A stretch of 64,000 nucleotides of DNA from Centropus unirufus (lineage: Eukaryota > Chordata > Aves > Cuculiformes > Centropidae). A program made the translations under genes and the position numbers. Within the stretch, counting starts at the first letter, position 1, and each line of letters opens with the position of its first letter. The notes under the pieces were generated by a model. That model worked only from the letters and a program-made list of their open reading frames with translations, was not told the origin of the DNA and ran no database searches. Positions 1-12,800 of this stretch are shown piece by piece. The stretch is taken from the NCBI GenBank assembly GCA_013397695.1, contig VYZI01000018.1, positions 4,693,523-4,757,522 of the forward strand, in the 5' to 3' direction.

Positions 1-706
1 CATTTCCTTTCCTGGCCCCAACACTTCCACTGTCTCTTGGTCTGGCACTGGCACTCCTCTCATGTTCTGGGGAATCGATCCATGGAGCAGAAATCTGACT
101 GAGGGATTAAAAGAATGCCCGTGCAGGGAACTGGCATTCCATCAGCTGAACTGAGATAGCAAGATGCACCTTCACTTGCAAATACTATCAAAATTCTAGG
201 AAATGATAGTGAAAGATCTATGTACCTAGTCTACAAATTTCCTTCTCTGTCTTTTCATCACATGAGCACTCTAGACCTCATATTTGGAGAAATTCATGTG
301 GCTTGCCACGAAAAACATGAATAAATAAGAAAAGCATAAGAGTTTTTCCCCAGCAAGCTTGCCTGATTTTCCAGAAAAGGAGTGCATCGGATCAAGCCAT
401 GGTTTACTTAGAAAGGCTTGAAATTCATAAGAAGAAAAGCTGCATTTACTCGATGCCATTGCAATGAACTCAAGGCTGAAACTATAGAGCCTCAAGTCTG
501 AAACTCAGTTCTGGAACTGTATTTTCACAGTGAAGTTTTTAAGTCTCATCACATACCAAAACCTGCAAAAACTGCACACACAGAAACAAAATATTGGATT
601 TTTGTGAAGCAGAAGCAAATTACTATCTGTAAAGCAGATTATCTGTTATGTTCCTACCAGAAACACATAAGCAAGATTTCACAAATGGTTTAATAAATTA
701 ACCAAC
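1..706 (-). other. UBR3 intron, 5' part
   Basis: Start of the intron after exon w25; its 3' end is outside the window. I see no exon, repeat or RNA gene in it. Confidence 0.85.
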
Positions 707-831
707 CTTTTTGAGAGCGCCTGATTCTTTCCATGCTATCCTCTCTTCCTCACTGCATTTAACAGAAAATGCTGCCAAGGCTTGAGTATACAATAAAGTG
801 AACAGCACTTTTATAATGCAGGTGAAGTGTT
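707..831 (-). CDS. UBR3: UBR3 exon w25 (last in window)
   Basis: 125 nt, completes Glu, then HFTCIIKVLFTLLYTQ to WKESGALKK. Acceptor TTACAG, donor AAG|GTTGGT (weaker than average). The next exon, expected to start with the STCDAEK block in human, is beyond the left edge. Confidence 0.96.
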
Positions 832-3800
832 CTGTAAAACAAAGAAAATAATTTTTAAACATTTGATCTTTTTTACCAGACATACTGATTAGAGTCTCTA
901 GTTATGAAAATGATGCTTCTCAAATGAAAAGGAAACACTATACAAAAAGTGCATAACCCCCGAACATACAAACCAACAAATACATTTACTGGCTTTCAAA
1001 AATGACTTGGCAATTGTAGTGAATGGAACAAGTACGGGGCAAGTAATTTCCCACTACTCTATACATTCATCTGAATCCTGATCAGCAGTGACTTGCTCCT
1101 AGGTACCTGGTGATACTACAAAATTATTTTTTGTCCAAATGTAAAATCAAGTTAAGCTACTGATAAGAGGGCTGGAGCACCTCTGATATGAGAGCAGGCT
1201 GAGAGAGCTGGGGTTGTACCTCAAGGAAAGCTGGGGAGAGACTTTTTACAAAAGGCATTTAGTGATAGCATGAAGGGGAAATGCTTTAAATTGGAAGAGG
1301 GAAAATTTAGAATAGACAATAGGAATAAATGCTTCACGATGAAGGTGGGCCCCCTCCCTAGGAGAGCCCTTGAGCCCTGGTCTACAAGTGCCTTGAGCAG
1401 CCTGGTCTGGTGAGAGGTGCCCCCTGCCCATGGCAGGGGGTTGGAGGTCCCTTCCAACCCAAACCATTCTACAATTACTGATTGCTGATAGCTACAACTG
1501 AGTGTGGTATATGCAAGTAAAAATGTATCCTACCATCTCTCTCTACCATCATTCTACCAATGATAAAAACATCTGAGGTAAGTCACATCCACATAAATCT
1601 TGGAAAAGTTAAGTTCCCAAAGAAACCACCACGAGAAGGACATTTTGCATTCTTCAGTTCCTATCTCTTCACTTCCTGATACAAATCCAGCCATGCAAGA
1701 CTTGCTGCAAGCCACTCCTCAGTGAGTACCCATGTACTGGACCTCAACATGAATACAAGAGGGCAAAAGACACACTGCCATTTTAGAACTTCCCTTCTTT
1801 GAAAAGGCCTTTTATTTGTTTACAATTTTTCATAAAATTTAAAAGATATTATCTCCTAAATATAGGCTGCAGGGAAAGGTGTTGAAATCTCTTTTGGGAA
1901 GAGGCAAAATAGGACTTCCTAAAATTGGAACAGGAAAAAGGTGAACATGATCCCTTTCTGGAATTAAATTATGGTAGGAGTCCTTTATCTCTTTTCATTC
2001 AAGTTGTATTTCCCATCCCAAATAATCTGTTTGTTTTTTTAGATCTAAGCAGATCAAAAAAGATTCTATAACAACTTACACCATTCCTTAAGAACAAACA
2101 GAACTATAATATATTATCTAAAACAATGTGCACAAAAACGAGGGTTTTAAAAAGTCCTCTCAGGCTTTGAAGTCAAGCAAAACAATTTCAGTTACATAAG
2201 TGCCTCAAAAAAATAGGTTAAATGCATTCTTTCTTCCCAAAGGACTTAAACAAGCTTTGTATGTGAAAATGAAAAGGAGGCAAGGGAGATGAAACTCCTT
2301 GGTTCTCCTTTTTTGTACCTAATAACAAACCCTACCTGGGATTCTAAAACAAACACAGAAGGACCTGAGTACATAATTAAGTTTGTGAAATAACAATTGG
2401 TTATTTATATATCAAATGTTTACATATAAACACAGACATAGATTACAAAACTTAAAACATCACTGAGTACATGCAATAATCACAATTTAAATACCTAAAT
2501 GATCAGTTGTAACTAATTGAAAGGGTGCTTTTTTCTGTACGATCTCATGGAGCTTATATTAAACATGACAAAGCATGCTGCTATAGGACAGGTCGCATTA
2601 TAATGGTTTTCCCTCTCCACATTTCCCCTGAAGAGCCTGAAGCGCAATGGCATTTTTATGGCTTTAATCGATGTCAGATTGAAAAGAGACCAACATCCAT
2701 CTGAGAGTTAATAGGGAAGATTCTGCTACAGATACGTCTATATCTGAAGAGCATGTTTGGGTCCTCCTTACACAGCACTCTGTTTTTAAAAACACCGTGT
2801 AAACAGAAATTATTTTGAATACAAACACGAAGATTTAATACTTGAACAGCTTTGGTTTTTTGTAAGGATACAAACATGCTTTCACTGAATACGCCAACAC
2901 ACCCAAGAGGCGATACCGCAAACCCCATACCACTACAGGAGAGTCCATACTAAAAGAGGAATCTTTCATAGATTCTGAAACCTACCAATACTTTGTTCAT
3001 TATTAGTGCCCTAATCCTGTTGCCACCGCATTCTGCACCTGACAGCAACACCACCACTTCTGCAACGGGGCTATATGTATCGTTCATGGAATATACTGGA
3101 AATACCTGCCAGTACACACAGACACCAGCCTCCTGTGTGCACACGGGTGGCCAGCCAAGTCCACAGCTCCCGCACCCCACAGGAACACCAAAGCAGCAGA
3201 GAAAGCTCAGGAAGCAGTAGGGTCAGAGTAGACTTTGCTCACCTCTGTCACAGACCTGCCATGTGACCCTGCACAAGCCATTTCACCTTTTCATGCTTCA
3301 GGTCTCTATCAAGAATTATTGATACCGAATTCAACTCTGTGACCTACACACTCATTATAGAAGTTCCAAACAAGTTTCTTATTACCTGTTTTTCTGAACT
3401 GCATTCTACACCTCAGGACAAAGAAATCAGGAGAGACGTCTAATTTAGTCTGCCTAACCATTTTGATGAAACAAAAATTAGAAAGATAAATGGCAATTTA
3501 TTTCCACTTTAATGTTTCATAGATTTGAAGTGGTTCCATTCATCATCTCCCTGCCACTTGCCATTTCCATTTCAACATACTAAACCTAGGAGCAAGGGCA
3601 AAACGTGCTGTTTGAATGAGGTACGAAATTCTCCACAGGCTACCTTAGTATTAGTTGAATGTTGTCCTTCCCAGGATAAGGAATACTCATAAATGGTGTT
3701 TTTAAATGATTGAATATAAACTACAAAAAGACTGCTGTTTGTACTTGGGCTTCACCACTCCTTTCCATGTATTTCAGACATTTGTGCTGTTCAACTTTTG

Positions 3801-6800
3801 TTTACTCCTTTTATTAAGTTGTTCCAATATAATTTAAGTTAAACTGTTAGAAAAATAAAAGTACGCTCTTTACAATAGGTTTCCCATTCAAAAATATTTT
3901 ATTCTCACAGTATTTTCATATCCTAATAATCTACTGGATATACTTAATGCATAAGCACATATATATATATATATAGTATCAACAAAGCACAACCCACAAT
4001 GCTAATCGACAGAGTCACTTGAGCTCAACCTGAACATTCAATAGCGAGGACTGAACAATTTTACAGGGGAAACAGAGTTTCTGCTACACTTTGTAAATTA
4101 GGTGTACGCATCAAGAGCAGAACAGCGCCTGCATTTACCTTCTCACAAATAACCAAAACTCAGTAGGTATCACAATTGCCACACAGGCCCCAAGGCACAT
4201 ACTCTGCTCATTATCAGTAAAGTAATAAAAAGATACTTGTTTGTTCGTTCTCATTCTAAAATAAAGGTGTAGCTATAGCTAATCAAGCCAGACACCAGAG
4301 GGCCTGAACTACCCATCTTCTGGAGCATACACTGTCTATTAGCAAGATGGGCCGGATCAGCAGTTCCTTTTGTACAGAAATTTAGCATTTCAAACAGTTT
4401 TGACCTCAGTAATGAAAAAAATATAGGTCTTAAATTCTGTTAATATTTACTCCAAACTATGCTATATGCTGTCTCTACTGAAGTTGCTGCATTACAGCAA
4501 TTATAATCTTCATAGATGACCTCCTATTATGTAAGATTGCCGCAATCTCAACTCTGTAATTTACTTTGGATTTCAATCTTCACCTTTGGACATCTTGAAG
4601 TATTGAGCTGCCCCTCTACACAAAAAGAAGGAGGTCAAATAAAGGACACTTTTCCTTCAGTAGAAGTACTTAATAGTTTTTGCCCAGCTCTTGTATCTTT
4701 ACTGAATAGCCTGACTGATAAGGTGAGAAGACAGGGGACACAGATAAGGCTGTCAACCCACAACAAAAAATTGTGTTCAGTGCCACCTTCCGTAGATAAG
4801 GCAGAAACATTCTTTTAGAATACAGAGTAGACAAACTATGATTTATCATCCCGGAAATCACCATCTAAATATAGTTTTGTAACCTACCTTTGTGCAATGG
4901 TTGAGGCATAGTTAAAATCTGGATAAGCAAAAGGGATGGGACATCTCTGTAAAGCACAGGAACTTCTGGCAGCTCTTCACTTATCACTCTGGAAAGAAAA
5001 CCCAAAGAAAGTGATTTCTGATACCAAAATGACAATTTTAATATTTTATTTTGCATTTTATTATAAATGGTATTACATTTGACATTAAACTTACAGAAGC
5101 CAAATACCTGACAATTCACTAACTGATCTCGATTTTAAAAACATTTGAAGTTACTAATGAATTGTAGTAACTCATGAGGAAGTTATCATTTGGGTACCTG
5201 AGTCTTCCTAAAGTCTTTCAAAACCCGCCTGAAGTGGTTATTCCTATGCACAAACTCAAGGAACTTTCAGCTTTTCACTTTTAGAACTTCTAAAATAAGA
5301 AAATATACTGCTTCGTAACATGGTAATTTCATTGGTTTTCAACATCTAGCAATTCACCAGGACACATATCTGTGCTGGAACAACAAATCCTCAAGTTACA
5401 TTAACGTTACAGGGATTGCTCCTATTAGAAAACACTGAGACCTTAGAAAAGTTGAGGCAGTTTCACACACAGTCTTTATTTAAAACCCCACACAGCTAGA
5501 AGGACAGCAAATAAGCACAGAAACTGCAAACTTCTGAACTATCGAGACCCACTGAATGACTTCTCAGGACCTTGAAGTCTTATTAAAAGCAGGAAACGGC
5601 TGCAGACAGGAGAGGGCATTGTTCTCGCTTTGCGTAGCGGTACCCAACACCATTCCAACCAACATTTTATAGGCTGAACAGCAAAATGGCAAAAAGCCAA
5701 AAGTGGTGAAAAATCACTATTCCCCCTTTAACTGATAGAGTGTGAAGCAGACCTCAAGCAGGAGCAGCTGGGACAACGCAATACACATCCTTCATTGTCA
5801 CCTTTCCCCTTCTGCGATGAGGACAGAAGAAGGGCTGTTTGGGTTCTTATTCCCATTTCCAAGCACTGGCTCGTGAATGCCAGTGGTGTAACGAAGGAGA
5901 TGTTTGAGATATTTGTACTATTGCCACAGGAGCTACATGTGAGGCCCTTGCATAACTGACACAGGCTCCTATGGGAAACAGGGCCCTCAATGACGTCTTT
6001 CATAAGTTTACAACTTATGAACGGTTGTAAACATTGCAAAGAAAAACATCACATGCAACCGAGTTCCTTTCAGGTGCCAGGTGACTGAAATGCTCTCCTG
6101 GAAGGGCATTTTCTTGCTATGGCTCCTTAAATCTTTTCATCTTTTTTGTTGTTTTTTTTTTTTCTCCCTCCTCCTCTGTCATTGTTCTCACTGGTCTGAA
6201 ACTGCAGAAAACATTATTCTCCCTCTCCTGGTAGGTGCTTCCCTTACTTAGGGCAGCTATGGGCCTATCCACCATTAAGGAATTCACTGGGTCCTCCATA
6301 AAGACCACCTGAGAAAGTGAGGCAATTAAAATACATCCACCCACAGTTTCAAGGTTCACTTCAAGTTTCCCCCTGAGGCTCTCCTAAGCCCTGCAGCAAG
6401 TGCCAAGCTTTCTGTACACATAGAACGAGATTGAAAAAACAAACATGTAGACAAGACATGTCTCAGCTCTGCTGTTTCAGAGCATGCCTGGTGAACTATT
6501 GTTGGATCCAATTCTTGCCTCTCTTCCAAAGGGACCCAACTCTTCCTCTGATCCAACTCAGCTGGCAGTGGCTACTCTATTAGTTGACGTCTCTCTTTAT
6601 GAGGGCACCAGCTCACACATAGCAGGCAAACCAAGGCCATGCAGCCCATATACGGGAAAAGGTTGTCCCCATGTGGTGGGGTACGGACACGTGCATAAGG
6701 TTCTTAGTGCCTTCTAATGGCTTTGGGGATCCAAGGAGTTATCATCTGAGGCACATAAACATGATGCTGCTTTTGGAAGGAGACCCCTACACAGTTACGG

Positions 6801-9800
6801 ATTTCATCAGACTTCTGCTAAGAGTAATCTGTGAGGGGAATTTTAACAGGCAGGAGCATGGAAGAGGAGGATTAAAAGAACACTCTTGGTCAAACTAAGT
6901 ACTAAGTTATCCAACTACTCTCCTACCCCTCTCTCCCGGCTCACTCAGAAACAGTCTGAAGCAGTACTTTTACCAAATGTCTGAAGTTTTCAGTCACTTT
7001 ATGCAACACTAAACTGTGAGAATGAGCACAAGTGGCTTGGTTGATTGGTCTTATACAATGAAGTCACAGAAACCATGGTCTGACTGGTCCTTTTGAATTA
7101 ACAAACCTCAACATCTACAGAATGAACACTCTCAGTAACACCTTTTGTTATAATCAAGCATTTCATAAAATTATTGCTTTGAAACACATAAATAGACATG
7201 CTTATACATGGGAGCCTCCCAAATAAAACTCAAATCACCACCAAAGTCTCACTTTCAAAATTATGCAGGCAATAAAGATGCTGAACTTGCCGAGTATTTC
7301 TAATTCTTCTTTTACCTACAGCTAGCTCTATTTTATTATTCATGACAGTGAGTTTTAGAATAACCCTCAATTGTGTAATGACATTAAAACCATGGACATC
7401 TCAAATTAATTCTCATCTTCAATTTTTAATTCATATGTATCTTTCAGGGAAAAATTAATTTGGAATAAAGATATAAAAAATTAACTCCCTCTGATCACAT
7501 TTAGCTGAACACCTCTTTCCAACAGGGGTATCAAACATCATTTAAGGGTCATGTAACAATTAGGTCAAATACCAGTCATTATTAGGAAACGTTCTTATAT
7601 ATACAGAATACTGTAACTGACTGGCAACAGAACAAATAAATGAACTTTCACATGCAGGGCCAACTGAATTATTTCTCTAATTTATGCATTTCATATGAAA
7701 TGGAGAAGTAAAACTACATTAAATGTCAGGATTTTAGATAAGCTGCTTCCGTTTACATCAAGCACTGCAGCTTATGAAGCACTTAAAACCTGCTCTGTCA
7801 TTTGTTAAGAGCCTAAGCAACTTCTTCATTATGACACTGAAACTGAATTTATAAAATATGTTTAGAAATATGTTTTATGGAAATTGCCCATCTAGTTAAT
7901 CCCAAATGCATATGGGAAAGCTTGATAATTCTGACTTTACAAAAAATTGTGCCACGGAAGCACTGAAGAAAATGAAAGCAAGTACAGTTTCAGGTGGGAC
8001 CAATGTAATATAAAATGATCCGAATGTATTAAAGTCATATGTAGTATCCATTAAAAAAGGGAGGGGGGTGGCAATTAACTGCATAAATCAATATAAACAT
8101 GTACCAAAGTGAAAAATGAAATATGCTTTGCTTGACTTTCTCTGTGGAACTGTCATCTCCTCCAATGGGAGCTGGACTGCACCTGTCTCTGTGCCAATAC
8201 CAGAGCTGTTTATCAGCTGAGCAACTCCTCTGCCTCTGTATTCTGCATCCTTCTCCTGATAAGACGTTATACGGAAATCGCTTCTTTGGGAATAGATACA
8301 AAGGAATAGAAAATTATGTTACACTTGGAAATAAGCAGCATTTGCTTATGGTCTTCCTTTACATATATGCTCCCCTTCCCTCCTTCTCTCAGCCACAGAC
8401 ACATAAAATTTTTGTTTGAGGCTAACTCCAACTCATTATAATGTTGGAAAGTCAATAAATGCAGTGGAAATTTTGAGCTTCACACCTCTTTGAACTGTGA
8501 GATACAGAAAACCTGAGACACGGGGATATGGATGCAGCTAAACAGAGGCTTAATCAAGTATGGCAAATTTATATTCTCTTCAGTATCTGAAGGAGGAGAA
8601 ATACAGCCGACGAATCCCAGACTGCAGAAAGGTCAGAGTAATACATAGCTTCTGATGGTCATGATAAGAAAGCAGAATTCTACTGTTCATTCTGGCTACA
8701 CTCGAGGATATAACCCCAATTGCATATTTGCTCTTCACTGTGTCACAGCAGATTTTATAGCAGCTCAGTTTTTCTCATTATACAAGACATGTGTCCTGAT
8801 ATACTGCTGGTTCAGGCAGGATATGTATCTTTTTTGAAAAGATCACGTACAATATGTTGTGAATGTATATACCACCTCTTGCACAAGCCATAACTAAACT
8901 CCACTGTCCCATCACCCTACCGTCTTCTCTGCCTTGGACAACCTTCACAAAACCAGTTATTTTTCCCACTTCACTACAGTTTCTGGGATGGAGATGTGAC
9001 TTAAGAAGTCCCCCTCACAGCTGCTTATTTCCCATAGCTGTGTTGGAGTTTGTTGTTTACAGTGTCATACTGGGGCCATGGCCAAAGCGATCCAGCTTGG
9101 AACAAAACATCAGCAAAACCCTTTGGTGAAAACAACCCAGTACATTCCAGCATTTCACTTCATCATGCAGTTCCCCGCCCCCCCCAAGTGCTTCTGCTGC
9201 AAAGTGCCTTAATGCTTCACCAAATTGTTCTTTGCTGACACATTTTGTCTGTCCAAACAGACACAAAAATGTCAGCCTTTGTAGAGGATGTAAATTAAAA
9301 AAAAAAAAAAGTATACTCTTTGCTTTCAGCTTTGCTGTTCCTGAGACCCTGGGTATTTGGAGCAGTCCATTAAATTCACATCTGGGTTTAGCAATTATTA
9401 TCTCCAGCTGCTCCTTCTCTGCCCCCTGCCAGAAGCTATTATTCCCCACTCACACCACAATAATTGTTTATTTCATCACCATTGAAACCAGATCTGTCCC
9501 TAGTAGAATAATTTGCCTAAGCCCACCCTGCGGGACCAACCGTATATTAAATCTGACAATATGAACTGCAAAGGAGAAAGAATCCACTATAGCATTCACA
9601 GTTCATGAGACTCTGCTTTTTCTTTTTCCCTCCCTCTTCCTTCAAACAGCTCACATTATTTAGGTCCATTTTGATAGAGGACACAAAGTTGCACAAAAGT
9701 TCTTCATTTCTACTTCACCTTGGTGTGACTGCATGAGCTCCTTCTTATCTTTCCTCTCAGCTGCCATTTTCAAATACAGAGAAAGCCAGGTACAGCTGTA

Positions 9801-12800
9801 GAAGATGACAGCAGGCAAAATGGGGGCTTTGGAAGTACAGTAGAGCAATTCTGGGACAGTCTTTAGAAATTACTTTGATCACTTCTCCCAGACACATGAA
9901 AACCAAGGCACCATTTATGTATAAAGACAGCTGGATTGGGAAAAACCAAGCTCTCTATCTGGGTAATTTTAATTGTAACTATTTATGTATTTAAATAAAG
10001 CACTTACAATTAAATAAGGGTGAAACACTAACACAATGGCATTTGCATCCCATAGATATTATTTATATAGTCTTTTTGTTTCAGTTTTGAAAATTATCTT
10101 TTCAATAAAGATACCACTAACTTCTCTGGAAAACTTTCAACTGAAATAATAATTTAATGTAAAAATTAAATATACAGCATGTTTAGTTTTTTGTCCTCTG
10201 ACTTTCCTGATGTTAATTTGTTTGGAATCACAGCAATATAGTCAGACAATACTGATCTTTTCCTCTCATAGACTTTTTTTCTACAAGTCTTTTAGTCTCA
10301 TGAGCCGATCAGGCTGATGATTGATATTACTTGGTTTAGCTTCAAAATGTCAGAGCAACAGCCACATCCTAAATCTGCAGTGATATTTCCCCACCACTCT
10401 CAATCTTCTTCAGTTCACAGCAGTGCATCACCTTCTCATTGCTCTGAGCACCTTTTCCTGTCCCTGAAAAAACTCGCTCTTCTGGGTTTCTCAAAAGGCT
10501 GTGTGACTCCAAGAAGTGTGCAATTACATCGTACACAATCACAAGAAAGACATCTTCAAATGAAATTGCTTCAAATTTCAAAAATATAATTACAGTTATC
10601 CATCTCATGCTCTAATTTATTCATTAAGAACATGGTCCCAAGTTGCCTCCTCTGCAGCTTTCTGGGGCCTGCAGACTCAGGGAGGAAAACTGTTCCGAAG
10701 AGCCAGCAAAAAAATTCCAGCTTGATTGCATCTGTGCTTCTCAACAATAAACTATTTTCATGGCAAAAATGGATGGTCCCTGAGTTACACCATCCTAAAG
10801 AGCTCAGGACTTAGTGCCAAACCAACATCAATGAGTCTACCAAGAAATCTTGAAAATCACGGCAGAAAACAAGAGAACTGCTCAGAGGCATTCCCGCCAG
10901 GCAACACCTCCTCCAAAGCAAGCCTCATTTCAATGTGATTCAAATATCTGCCTAGTCAAATCTACCTTGCAGCAAACTAACCTTGATATAACCAATGAAT
11001 GGTGAATTCCATCAAGCCTGTAACAGCAAAGAAGAGCGGCGCGTGCAGAAAAACCAGCCCCTCTGTAAACAGCTGCTTCCAAAGCCAGTGAGCTCTTCAG
11101 ATACCAAAATTAGAAGTGCATGATCACAGCCACTCTGAACACCGGAGGCCTATCAACGCGATCTTAATTTTGCCTGGTATAATTCAGGCAACCACACACC
11201 AAATTTATTAACCTTGTTCCACTGTTCAATCTAGGTCAGGGCAGGATCACACAGAAAACATACCCTCAAAGCAGACTGAATGTATGATGAATATTGTACG
11301 TTTTTAGGTTATAAAGTTCTTGAAGCTTTGTTCTGCTAATGGTTTGTAAACTCATCTGTTAATCTCATCTAACTGCTGAAATAATCTACCTTGATTGAAA
11401 GAAAAACCCGAGTCCAAGAAGACAAATGAGTAAAATTTCAAAGCATAAGCAAGCACAAATATTTTAATATTTTGCCTCATGGGCAGATTAGGATTGTGGC
11501 ATCACTATCCCAGATCAATATTTTAATTCCCATGATGCTTTCCACCTCAGACTCCTAGAAATACGCTGACAAATACACAGCTGGATAGGCACTAAAAAGA
11601 CAGTCTTTTCAATATTACTGCAAGGTACACAGTAGAGACCTTAGCTATGAAGAAGATGCTCAAGATGCCATGATTAAATAAAGTACTTTTTTCCTCTTAC
11701 AAGGAAAAACAATCGCAGTTTTAGGCAAGAAATCTTTCCTTAAGAGCAAACTGAGCTAAATAACTTGTTTAAAATAACAAACATAATAAAAATTTTAGCT
11801 TCAAATACAATTATTTCTCACACATATTAAGGCTACTTATGGTACTTCTCTAACAGATATTAGCCATTGCCCAGCTTTCAGTGAACTATTTATGAACTTA
11901 ATCTCAATGTAAATTTTGTCTAGCCTCCATTCCCAGAACAGCTGTGCACCTATCCACTTACCCAGTGCTATTACATTTGCATGTGCTTAAGCTTGGCAGT
12001 GGCGTATTAATTCTTCAGCTCAAAACTGGAATGCGTCTCATTTCGTGTAAAGGAAATCTGAAAATTTCTTTTTATAAGTATATACATACAGTTTTTAATT
12101 GTTAAGTTTATCAGCCTACCTCACAGAGAATTTAGATTAGACAGAAGGTTACCCAAAGTCCCTTGGTAAGGATGTTTCTTTCCCAAAGTAGAACTGATAT
12201 TTGGTAAATTAAAATACTTGCTCTGAATTTTTGTCCTGCATCGTCTGGGTTAATTTTCTCCAGGGATTGTATGCAGAGTCTATACTGTACAGGTGCATGT
12301 GCATGGCCAACACATGGAATAGCTGATCTGAAAGGTGAAGAAGATAGATGACTGGTTATTATGCACAGTAATACGAAGGATTTTAAATTAAGAGTCACCA
12401 TAATTTTACACGATTGTGAAAAGCCTGTCATTCCAAATAAGCTCATAGCCAAGTATCTTTACTATATTTATTTATTTTTTAAAAGGACTTGAAGAGAAAA
12501 TTTCAACAGAAGGCAGTGGACATAGGCACGCATACATTAAAATTGTTTCCCGTGCTGTAATGCCGCGAAGGTTCCATGCTCTTCACTTCCTTCTCCAGTT
12601 TATGCCAGAATAATTTCCTAAACATCTCTTCTAAACAGTGGCTGATAAACTTTTCACACAAAGCTTTTATTCCTCTATCTCACAGCTGATGTCCGTGCAC
12701 AACATATTTGAAATTAACCTGAAGTTGCTAGGAGTTCCAACCTATAGCAGGATTGCTTTGGCCCTTCATCCTTAAGAAGCTGTTATTCTTTCTACCTTCA

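Larger units (their letters stand above)
832..4887 (-). other. UBR3 intron w24-w25
   Basis: 4056 bp. It contains a CR1 fragment (1157-1475) and a short AT run (3959-3975). The remainder is AT-rich with no supported coding or RNA feature. Confidence 0.9.

Noticed and set aside
1221..1467. Two minus-strand open frames of 73-78 aa
   Set aside because: They lie within the reverse complement of a CR1 3' end, which is non-coding.
12217..12221. GT donor (CAA|GTATTT) for exon w23
   Set aside because: It leaves phase 0 while exon w24 needs two bases carried over, so the frame would break; the GC donor four bases earlier fits phase and length.
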